39,491 bases of DNA from Henriciella sp. (GTDB taxonomy: Bacteria; Pseudomonadota; Alphaproteobacteria; Caulobacterales; Hyphomonadaceae), in assembly GCA_013214545.1 (NCBI GenBank), contig JABSQB010000032.1, positions 1-39,491 of the forward strand. The letters run 5' to 3'. The first letter of the stretch is position 1. The number at the start of each line of letters is the position of its first letter. The notes below the pieces were generated by a model. That model saw nothing but the letters and a program-made list of their open reading frames with translations. It was not told where the DNA came from and ran no database searches. The translations under genes and the position numbers were made by a program. Shown one piece after another: positions 32,733 to 39,491 of the stretch.

Positions 32733-34751
32733 TTGAAGCTACGCGTCCTTCTCGCGGCGGTCACCGTCTTTTCCACGCCGGCGTTAGGTCAGGGGGCGGC
32801 TGATCAAACGCTCGTATTTGAGCCGGACTTCTTTCAGCGATTTGTGCCTCAAACGGCACTGGATATGGTGGAGCGCGTCCCAGGGTTCAGCATAGACCAG
32901 GGTGAGAATCGCCGCGGTCTGGCCGGGGCTGCGGGCAACATCCTGATCGATGGCCGCGTCCCGGTTATTAAGGGGCAGGGCATAAGAGGCATATTAAGGC
33001 GTATTCCGGCTTCGACCGTGGAACGCCTCGAACTTATTCGCGGGTCGGGAACAAGCGCATCCAACTCGCAGTCGGTTATTCTCAATATCATACGTCGACA
33101 AGGAGGTGGCTCGGGGGTCTGGCGCGCCACTTTTGATTATACAGATGACGATCGATTAAGCCCGAACGCAGATGTGACCTGGGCGGGTCAATCCGGAAGC
33201 ATTGAATACCGCGTATCTGGGGACTTCAGGAAGTGGCACGACCCAAGATCGGGCACGGAAGATACGTTTGATGGGCTGGATATCTTGGAAGAGCGTTTGA
33301 CTGAAGAGAGTGTAAGAGATGACGAGCGTATCGGTTTGTCAGGAGAAATAAAGACACCGATAGGGCTTGGAGAGCTGCTCTTGGTAGGAGCCTTCGAAAC
33401 CCGTGAAGGTCGCACATCTGAGATGTCTCAGGTTCTCAATGCGCAAAACACGATCGATGGACTGGAACTCGTTTTATCCGATCAAGAAAATGAGAGCGGC
33501 GAATTCTCCGCGAATTATTCCAGACAACTCGGCGAGTGGAGGACGGAACTGTCCGCGCTCTTCTTGGCTGAACGTTCCGACACGCGACAAGAGAATACAG
33601 AGTTCGATTCGGGCAACATATTAGATGAGCGCGCAATCGAGGCTGAAACATCTGATGATTTTGAGGGCATCCTGCGAGCGGTTGCCTCAAGGAGTGTCGC
33701 AAACGGTGCGTGGTCTTTCGAGGGAGAGGTCGCTTTTAACAAGCTCGATAAAAGTCTCCGATTGACCGAAGACGACGGCTCTGGACCCATTCTGATCGAT
33801 TTGCCGGGCGCAAACACGCTCGTTGAAGAAACACGCAGCGAGTTTGGTGTTACTCGATCTTGGGATGTGACCTCTTTGTGGAATGTGGAAACCGGTCTCG
33901 CCTACGAGCATTCTCGGTTGAGCAATGAAGGCGATTTCTCTGATGAAAGAGACTTGAGCTATTGGAAGCCCTCCATCCAGATTTCGCGCAAATTCGGCGA
34001 TGATGATCAGGTGCGTTTTCGAGTGTTCCGCGATGTCGACCAGTTAGACTTTGAAGATTTCGCAGCCGGAGTTGAACTAGATAATGAAAACATAAATGCA
34101 GGGAATGCTGATCTTCTCCCGGAGACATCCTGGCGCGCGGAGATCGCCGCAGATTGGCGCTTCGGAGATGGAGCACTCGAACTTTCTGTCTTTGGATGGG
34201 ACATTGCGGAGGCTCAAGACTTTGCTCTCTTCATTGCGGATGGAGAGCAATTTGATACGCGCGGAAACATTGGTGATGGAACCATTTACGGATTGAGCGC
34301 CAGGCTTGAGACTCCGCTAAGTTTCGTTCCCGGAGGAACAATTGTGATTGGCGGTCTTTGGCAGGACAGCGAAGTCGAAGATCCGCTTACGGGCGAAACA
34401 AGAGCTCAATCTGAAACGACCAAGGCGACGTACGAATTTGAGTTTCGACAAGACTTCGAGACGATGGCATTAGCATGGGGAATAGAATTTGAGCGAGAAG
34501 AGCAAGCCCCCGAATTTCGATTTGACCGTGTGACAGCCGCTCAAGACCGAGATCATATGCGAATTTGGGTCGAAACCACGGCCTTCGGAAACTTCAAAGT
34601 CAGGCTGGCTTTGGATGATTTTACAGGATCACTCCAAACCCGCGATCGGCAACGCTTTGACCCCAATAGATTGGGGGCGTTCGATCAATTCGAGCGCCGC
34701 GAACGGGAGCAAGGGCCGAGCTTAAGTCTCCGATTGCAAGGGGTGTTCTGA
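32733..34751 (+). CDS. TonB-dependent outer-membrane receptor
   Basis: This is a 672-residue receptor, shorter than the one at 3392. A signal peptide (about 1-20, ending TPALGQG) leads into a plug domain with ALDMVERVPGFSID, GNILIDGRVP, IPASTVERLELIRGSG and SNSQSVILNIIRR. The barrel ends with SLSLRLQGVF, the aromatic C-terminus for outer-membrane insertion. The start is TTG at 32733, with GGAAGGAAG at 32719-32727; an upstream TTG at 32706 would give a poor signal peptide. It sits between two exported phosphatases, suggesting uptake of an organophosphorus ligand, but the substrate is not known. Confidence 0.88.
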   Translation: MKLRVLLAAVTVFSTPALGQGAADQTLVFEPDFFQRFVPQTALDMVERVPGFSIDQGENRRGLAGAAGNILIDGRVPVIKGQGIRGILRRIPASTVERLELIRGSGTSASNSQSVILNIIRRQGGGSGVWRATFDYTDDDRLSPNADVTWAGQSGSIEYRVSGDFRKWHDPRSGTEDTFDGLDILEERLTEESVRDDERIGLSGEIKTPIGLGELLLVGAFETREGRTSEMSQVLNAQNTIDGLELVLSDQENESGEFSANYSRQLGEWRTELSALFLAERSDTRQENTEFDSGNILDERAIEAETSDDFEGILRAVASRSVANGAWSFEGEVAFNKLDKSLRLTEDDGSGPILIDLPGANTLVEETRSEFGVTRSWDVTSLWNVETGLAYEHSRLSNEGDFSDERDLSYWKPSIQISRKFGDDDQVRFRVFRDVDQLDFEDFAAGVELDNENINAGNADLLPETSWRAEIAADWRFGDGALELSVFGWDIAEAQDFALFIADGEQFDTRGNIGDGTIYGLSARLETPLSFVPGGTIVIGGLWQDSEVEDPLTGETRAQSETTKATYEFEFRQDFETMALAWGIEFEREEQAPEFRFDRVTAAQDRDHMRIWVETTAFGNFKVRLALDDFTGSLQTRDRQRFDPNRLGAFDQFERREREQGPSLSLRLQGVF

Positions 34752-34862
34752 TCGCGGATCACGGTACTAGCCGCTAGATTTGTCCAGTGGTTGTTCGGTG
34801 GATCGACATGTCACTGTCGCACTCAACAATTACCGCTCCTTGCTGAAGGGGAGGAATACCAA

Positions 34863-36242
34863 ATGAGCTCATTACCCAGTATCTCAAAACGTACCTTGTT
34901 AAAGGGCATCGCTGCGGGCGGATTTCTAGCACCCGAACTCCAAGCGCTCGCACAGCGGGGGATCTTTCCAAAGCTTTTGCTGGGCCCAATGCTAGGGCCG
35001 CCGACACCGACATCCGTAAGTTTGTGGGCAATGATCAATGGCGTTTATGACGTGGTTATTGAGTATGCAGACAATGACGTCTTCCGAAATCCGAAGCAGA
35101 CCGCACCGATCCGAGCCCTTGAGGAAAACCTCTATATTGTTCGCCCGACGATTGGAGGATTACGTCCAGCAACAACCTACTGGTACCGCTTTATCATCAA
35201 TGGCCGCGGACAGGAGGGAGGGCATTCTCTTCCCATGGGCCAGTTCCGCACTGCGCCCGCCAGCGGCAGCAAATCAGATTTCGTCGTCGGATATGGATCG
35301 TGTGCCAATTTTAGCTACGATTCAGAGCAACCGGTTTGGCGGGCGGTGTCGGCCCATATGCCGGATCTGTTTTTCAATCTCGGAGACAATATCTATTGCG
35401 ACTCATTTGAGCCGTTCGTTCTGGACTTTGAGTATCAGCGCCAACGGGGCGTCGCCACATATCAGCACGTGGGTCGAAATATCCCACAATTAGCGATTTG
35501 GGATGATCACGATTTTGGTTTGAACGATCATGACCGCACTAATCCGATCAAGGACAACGCTCTGGAGGCTTTCAAACGGTATTGGATGAACCCTGCTTAC
35601 GGTTTGCCCGATACACCGGGCGTGTTCTTCTCTTATCGCTACAGCTCGGTCGATTTTATCTTCACTGATGGGCGTTATTATCGCGATCCGAATGCGCAAG
35701 AGGATTCACCTGAAAAGACGATGCTCGGAAAGCAGCAGCTTGAATGGCTCAAAGACACGCTGAAAGCGTCGGAGGGTGTGTTCAAGATTTTGGCTTGCGG
35801 CAGCGGTTGGTCAAAAAACAAAGGCCCGGGTGGCGATGCGTGGTCTTCATTCCTGCATGAGCGAGATGGCTTGTTTGACTTCATCCGGGATGAAGAGATT
35901 GAGGGCGTAATCTTGATTTCAGGAGACACTCATATTGGTGAATTTAACTGCATTCCTTGGTCCGACCGCGGCGGCTACGACCTATTCGACTTAGTGAGTT
36001 CGCCGATCTCTAGCCGCCAGTCGCATAGTTGGTTGAAGCGTGACCCTGAAATTCGCCTTCGAACGCCGCCTTACACAATCGGGCCGAATGTCGGCTTCAT
36101 GAATTTCGACTTTGAGGGCGAGCCCTCTATGACGTGGTGGCTCTCAAAACCAGATGGGAAACCCACATGGGCACCTGCAACCTTTAAGATTAGTCAGTTG
36201 AGAATTGGCGTGTCTTCTTTTCGCGAATTTTTGCAGGACTGA
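34863..36242 (+). CDS. phoD: PhoD-like alkaline phosphatase
   Basis: This is a 459-residue PhoD-family metallophosphatase acting in the periplasm. Residues 1-35 are a Tat-type signal with SKRTLLKG (Lys9-Arg10) in place of twin arginine. A PhoD N-terminal beta-domain (about 40-130) is followed by catalytic motifs GSCAN, NLGDNIYCDSF, WDDHDFGLND and SGDTHIGEF. The ATG at 34863 follows GGGGAGG and is preferred over an in-frame start at 34791. It is followed after 3 bp by a porin gene. PhoD enzymes hydrolyse monoesters and diesters with Ca and Fe and need folded export, which fits Tat. The KR signal is unusual but known to work in some cases. Confidence 0.87.
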   Translation: MSSLPSISKRTLLKGIAAGGFLAPELQALAQRGIFPKLLLGPMLGPPTPTSVSLWAMINGVYDVVIEYADNDVFRNPKQTAPIRALEENLYIVRPTIGGLRPATTYWYRFIINGRGQEGGHSLPMGQFRTAPASGSKSDFVVGYGSCANFSYDSEQPVWRAVSAHMPDLFFNLGDNIYCDSFEPFVLDFEYQRQRGVATYQHVGRNIPQLAIWDDHDFGLNDHDRTNPIKDNALEAFKRYWMNPAYGLPDTPGVFFSYRYSSVDFIFTDGRYYRDPNAQEDSPEKTMLGKQQLEWLKDTLKASEGVFKILACGSGWSKNKGPGGDAWSSFLHERDGLFDFIRDEEIEGVILISGDTHIGEFNCIPWSDRGGYDLFDLVSSPISSRQSHSWLKRDPEIRLRTPPYTIGPNVGFMNFDFEGEPSMTWWLSKPDGKPTWAPATFKISQLRIGVSSFREFLQD

Positions 36243-36245
36243 CTT

Positions 36246-37673
36246 TTGGGGCAGAAACAACGGATATTGAGCTTAGCGCTCATCGCTACTTTTATATGGG
36301 CGTCAGTCGCGGCGGGCGCACAACCTGTATTGAAATCGCACCCTCAACCCTGGCGCGCAGAGCGTGCATGGGACTTGCCGGATTGGTTCACACTCAAAGG
36401 CGAGGCACGCGTTCGATATGAGAGTCTCGAAGGCCAATTCCGGTCCAATCGTGATGGAAGTGACCAGCTTCTGCTCTTCAGAAGCCTGCTGCTAGCGGAA
36501 GCTGATTTGGGTAACGTCTCGCTCGGGGTAGAGCTTCAAGATAGTCGCACCTATTTGGGAGATGAGGGTACGCCGCTCGGGTCGAGCATCGCCAACCCTC
36601 TGGATTTATTGCAAGCCTATGTTCGGTTCGATGACATTCCCGGTCCTCTGGGCCCAGGTTCTAAGGGGAGTTTAAAACTGGGGCGACAAACCGTTTCAGT
36701 TGGTTCGAAAAGGCAAATTGAGCGCGTCGATTTCGCGAATGTCATCAAGTCATATACCGGGCTGAATTATCAATCGACGAATTCGCGTGGAGATGAATTT
36801 CACGCTATCTATGTCGTGCCCACTGCTCGCTTTCCGAACACGCGACCCGCCCTCGATGACAATGAGTTGTCAGGCGATGAAGAGCAGTGGAATAGGCATA
36901 TTTTCGGGTTGCATTATAGGCGCGCCGATATCTTGCCCACAATTGCTCCAGATCTCTGGGGTGAGGTGTTTTTATACGGGCTTGAAGAGCACGATAGCGA
37001 GACGTTCCCGACCCCCGACCGCTCATATCTGGTCCCTGGTTTCAGGCTCTACCGAAAACCTCAGAAGAGTCGATGGGACGTGGATATAGAAGGGGCTCTG
37101 CGCCATGGGACACGCTATGCGACCAGTGCGTCATCGGACACGGAGAGCCTCGCGGTTGATGCATCAATGTTGCATGCGGAGCTCGGCTATACATTCGACG
37201 CGCCATGGCAGCCCCGGATCGCGTTTGAATATTATTGGGCGAGTGGTGACTCAGATCCGACAGACGCTAAATTCGACCAACACGAGCGACTGTTTGGATC
37301 TCGTCGATCCGATCTGAACAATACCTCGATCCATGGACCCCTTACCCCCGCCAATCTTAACGCACCAGGGTTTCGCGTCGAAGTTAAACCAAATGATCGA
37401 TGGGATGGTCGGTTTTACTATCACGCGGCGCATTTGGCTTCAGAAACGGATTCTTGGGTAATCGCTCGCAGGCGAGATCCATCTGGCCAATCTGGAGATT
37501 TCATCGGGCATGTTCTCGATGCGCGGGCACGTTATTGGGTTGTGCCGGATAGTCTGCTACTTGAACTCGGTGCTTCAGCGCTGGTCTATGGCGACTTCGC
37601 CAAAAACGTACCGAACGGTCCTGATGGTGATGGAACGGCATTCGGATATGCACAGCTGACTTTGTCGTTCTAA
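36246..37673 (+). CDS. Alginate-export-type outer-membrane porin
   Basis: This is a 475-residue beta-barrel protein of the alginate_exp family. It has a signal peptide (about 1-26, ending VAAGAQP), then strands such as FTLKGEARVRYESLEG, LKLGRQTVSVGSKRQIERVDFANV and GRFYYHAAHL, and ends in AYGYAQLTLSF-like sequence (FGYAQLTLSF) with terminal Phe. It starts with TTG at 36246, 3 bp after the phoD stop, so the two are cotranscribed. Despite the name, members of this family serve as ligand channels for many compounds. In this setting it could pass phosphate or phosphonate esters. The substrate is inferred. Confidence 0.83.
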   Translation: MGQKQRILSLALIATFIWASVAAGAQPVLKSHPQPWRAERAWDLPDWFTLKGEARVRYESLEGQFRSNRDGSDQLLLFRSLLLAEADLGNVSLGVELQDSRTYLGDEGTPLGSSIANPLDLLQAYVRFDDIPGPLGPGSKGSLKLGRQTVSVGSKRQIERVDFANVIKSYTGLNYQSTNSRGDEFHAIYVVPTARFPNTRPALDDNELSGDEEQWNRHIFGLHYRRADILPTIAPDLWGEVFLYGLEEHDSETFPTPDRSYLVPGFRLYRKPQKSRWDVDIEGALRHGTRYATSASSDTESLAVDASMLHAELGYTFDAPWQPRIAFEYYWASGDSDPTDAKFDQHERLFGSRRSDLNNTSIHGPLTPANLNAPGFRVEVKPNDRWDGRFYYHAAHLASETDSWVIARRRDPSGQSGDFIGHVLDARARYWVVPDSLLLELGASALVYGDFAKNVPNGPDGDGTAFGYAQLTLSF

Positions 37674-37887
37674 GAGGCTTCGTGCCGCTTGGACGAAAAG
37701 TGAATTTGTCGCGTTCGCAATGTTGAAAATTCATATGCGCGTCTTGTTAGCGGCGCATCCTTAAAGAACAGGGAATCGAAACGCGACAATGGTGGAGCTT
37801 TGTATCGCTCCCGTGACCTAAGGTTCGTTGATTGGACCATCCTATAGAACCGAGTTGCCAGCGCAACGCATAAGCGGAGGAAATGAA

Positions 37888-38622
37888 GTGAAGGACCAGA
37901 TCACAAAAGCCGAAGTCACACGCCGATCTTTCATGGCAGGGACCACTGTCCTCGGTGGGGCGATCTTAACCAGCCAGAGCGCGAGCGCGGACCCGATGAC
38001 GACCGAAGAGACCTGGTCCAAACCCACAAATGTTATCGAACAGATTGTGGAAGTCTTTGGGGGCTTTGATTTCGATCAAGAAAGCGCCGAAGCTGTGCGC
38101 AAGAATGGCACTGACAACGCTCGCTTGGCGTATCATGCAAAGGCAGCTTCCAGACGAAGCCACGCGATCCAATGCGCTCTACAAGCCGAGCAAGCCGGCG
38201 CGGATGAGCCGTTCATCGCAGCTGCCCTCGTGCACGATATTGGTCATAGTTTCGCGGCGCCAGCGCCGATTGGCCTCGAGGATGAGTATGATGATTTGCA
38301 CGGAAAGGTCGCCGCGTATTGGCTCAGAAATGCTTTTGTTGAAGAGGTTTCAGAGCCAGTCCTGTTGCATGTGCCTGGCAAGCGTTACTTGGTCTCGACA
38401 CGCCCGGAGTACATGGGAATTCTATCGGCGGGATCGATTGACTCTTTGCGTCGACAAGGCGGCCCTATGACAGACGATGAGATCCAGGAGTTCGAAGCGC
38501 GTCCTCACTCCGATTGGGGTGTCGAAGTTCGGATTTGGGACGATAAAGCTAAAGTTCGGGGCTTTGAGCTGCCAAATATTGAGCGATTTATTCCGTATCT
38601 CGAAGCGTCGCTGAAGGTTTAG
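37888..38622 (+). CDS. Tat-exported PhnZ-like HD-domain diiron oxygenase
   Basis: This is a 244-residue protein of the PhnZ/TmpB/MIOX-type mixed-valent diiron HD family that cleaves C-P bonds oxidatively. Against PhnZ, the ligands fall at a constant offset of 58, then 57: His92, His116-Asp117, His120, His138, His161 and Asp218, with phosphonate-contacting Lys165, Ser183 and Arg215 also kept (PhnZ numbering from memory). Tyr82 matches PhnZ Tyr24, but PhnZ Glu27 is Lys85 here. A twin-arginine signal TRRSFMAG (11-18) with cleavage after SASA lies ahead, so the enzyme is probably periplasmic. It starts with GTG at 37888 after GGAGG (37876-37880); a TTG at 37828 is less likely. Family firm, substrate unknown. 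Confidence 0.88.
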   Translation: MKDQITKAEVTRRSFMAGTTVLGGAILTSQSASADPMTTEETWSKPTNVIEQIVEVFGGFDFDQESAEAVRKNGTDNARLAYHAKAASRRSHAIQCALQAEQAGADEPFIAAALVHDIGHSFAAPAPIGLEDEYDDLHGKVAAYWLRNAFVEEVSEPVLLHVPGKRYLVSTRPEYMGILSAGSIDSLRRQGGPMTDDEIQEFEARPHSDWGVEVRIWDDKAKVRGFELPNIERFIPYLEASLKV

Positions 38623-38977
38623 GGGTCCAGTAAATTTCAGCTATGTGCGCACATGGCGAGATTTTTGAGTAGCGTTTTATATTCATGAATTTTCGATCTT
38701 TATGCTTTAGGGCAACGATCATCCTAAACGCCTACAAAACTCGGCCAAAAATTTTTGGGAAACGATCTTTGGAGATTCTAATGATCGGAAAAAATAGATT
38801 CAGGTAGGGGTTCACACGCCATGCACCTTTGGTGCTGACAAGTCGCGAGCGATCTTGTCTGAAACACCTACGGTGATTGAGATTTACGCTGTATACGCTT
38901 GATTGATTATGCGATGACAAAACCGCCCTCGATACGGCTGAAAACCAATAATTCTGGGCGATTACGTCCGTACACGC
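38623..38977. other. Gene-free stretch between the oxygenase and the relaxase fragment
   Basis: About 355 bp with no convincing gene. It contains a 12-bp palindrome ATGTGCGCACAT (38643-38654) followed by GGCGAGATTTTT, which could be a weak terminator-like site for the oxygenase. The remainder shows no promoters or repeats I can support. It marks the boundary between the phosphorus genes and conjugative DNA. Confidence 0.45.
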
Positions 38978-39491
38978 TCAGCGTTCAGCTTCCATGTCAC
39001 GATCTCGGTTTGAATTGCGGAGAGATACGCTCAATCCCGACATCCCTCGAGAAGATCGAAAGGCAAGTGCCGCTGACAATACGAGACGGTGAACGGACTG
39101 GCTTAAAGACGCTGATGAAGCAGTCGTTTTTTCTGTTTGTATTGCCGTAGGCATGCTGCGGCTTGGTTCGATCTGCTGCTGGCGATCTGGAAGCTTGAAG
39201 CCCAAAGCCCGCGCTTCTTGAGACCATGCCTGGAATAGAGCAGCGCGTTCGCGAGGACGCTTCGCTTGCCGCGTGCGAAGCGCGGCCAGTTCCATCCCTT
39301 TTGGCGTTCTGTATCCATGTGCTTTAGCCGCTTCCTCGATCGCTTGGCGTCGCTTTGAGAATGCTCGTTCGATATGATGAGGGATCGCGCGCATTCGAAA
39401 AGAACTGCCTTGTCGGTCGATCACATGACCCTCTCGCTCGAGGGCGTTCGCCAATTGGTTTCGATAGACCGCGCCGGTTTCCTTCTGCGCT
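38978..39491 (-). CDS. MobF/TrwC-type conjugative relaxase, fragment
   Basis: The frame is open to the window edge and continues beyond it. The sequence AQKETGAVYRNQLANALEREG, then AFSKRRQAIEEAAKAHGY, and AKRPRERAALFQAWSQEARALGF is the C-terminal part of the TrwC/TraI relaxase domain (roughly residues 170-300 of a usual 900 or more). After about residue 105 of the visible part the family pattern is lost, and the frame stops at 38978. The gene is therefore almost certainly truncated, with a helicase domain missing. It marks plasmid- or ICE-derived DNA at the right end. The upstream part of the gene cannot be seen. Confidence 0.7.
   Translation of the reverse strand, partial: AQKETGAVYRNQLANALEREGHVIDRQGSSFRMRAIPHHIERAFSKRRQAIEEAAKAHGYRTPKGMELAALRTRQAKRPRERAALFQAWSQEARALGFKLPDRQQQIEPSRSMPTAIQTEKTTASSASLSQSVHRLVLSAALAFRSSRGMSGLSVSLRNSNRDRDMEAER

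Noticed and set aside
38643-38654. Palindrome ATGTGCGCACAT after the oxygenase
   Set aside because: Could be chance; only weak following T-run, so not called a terminator.
1-39491. tRNA, rRNA, CRISPR or riboswitch
   Set aside because: Scanned by eye for cloverleaf ends, regular repeats and known leader motifs; none seen.

Overview
The window is about 39.5 kb of mid-GC DNA, most likely from a marine-type alphaproteobacterium. A Hyphomonadaceae/Maricaulales-like host is my guess, not a demonstration. The grounds are the large TonB-dependent receptors, the DUF3489-DUF2924-serine recombinase trio that is common in alphaproteobacteria, and the alphaproteobacterial style of the phn genes (DUF1045 and a hexapeptide transferase inside a C-P lyase cluster). 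Most of the window is one phosphorus-acquisition locus with mobile-DNA debris at both ends.

Layout. 1-2823: end of an IS3-family transposase with its probable right inverted repeat, then DUF3489, DUF2924 and a large serine recombinase with stop/start overlaps. 3392-8592 (minus): a TonB-dependent receptor downstream of a secreted LamG/metallophosphoesterase. 8870-12538 (plus): two periplasmic binding proteins (a PhnD lipoprotein and a divergent PhnD-like protein) and two PhnE permeases. 12535-14437: a convergent PfkB-family kinase and an EamA exporter. 14549-16623 (plus): phnC, a hexapeptide acyltransferase and phnN. 23186-16611 (minus): the C-P lyase operon phnG-H-I-J-K-L-M plus a DUF1045 2H-type protein. 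23359-31014 (plus): phnF, a second phnM, an endonuclease/exonuclease/phosphatase-family protein, two tandem ABC exporter half-transporters, a HAD hydrolase and a GST. 31181-38622 (plus): purple-acid-phosphatase-like phosphoesterase, a second TonB receptor, PhoD, an alginate-export-type porin and a Tat-exported PhnZ-like diiron oxygenase. 38978-39491 (minus): a fragment of a MobF/TrwC relaxase.

How it could work together. The two TonB receptors and the porin would bring organophosphorus compounds across the outer membrane. Three exported phosphoesterases would strip esters in the periplasm, and PhnCDE (two PhnD, two PhnE) would import phosphonates. PhnGHIJKLM would then cleave the C-P bond to 5-phosphoribosyl 1,2-cyclic phosphate. 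PhnN is present but PhnP, the usual cyclic phosphodiesterase, is not in the window. The DUF1045 protein with two HxT motifs and the EEP-family protein are candidates for that step. PhnF probably controls the divergent promoter region between phnG and phnF.

Most worth following up: the PhnZ-like oxygenase with a Tat signal and a Glu-to-Lys change in the substrate pocket; the phnF-phnM2-EEP-ABC-ABC-HAD operon; and the missing PhnP. No tRNA, rRNA or CRISPR array was seen.
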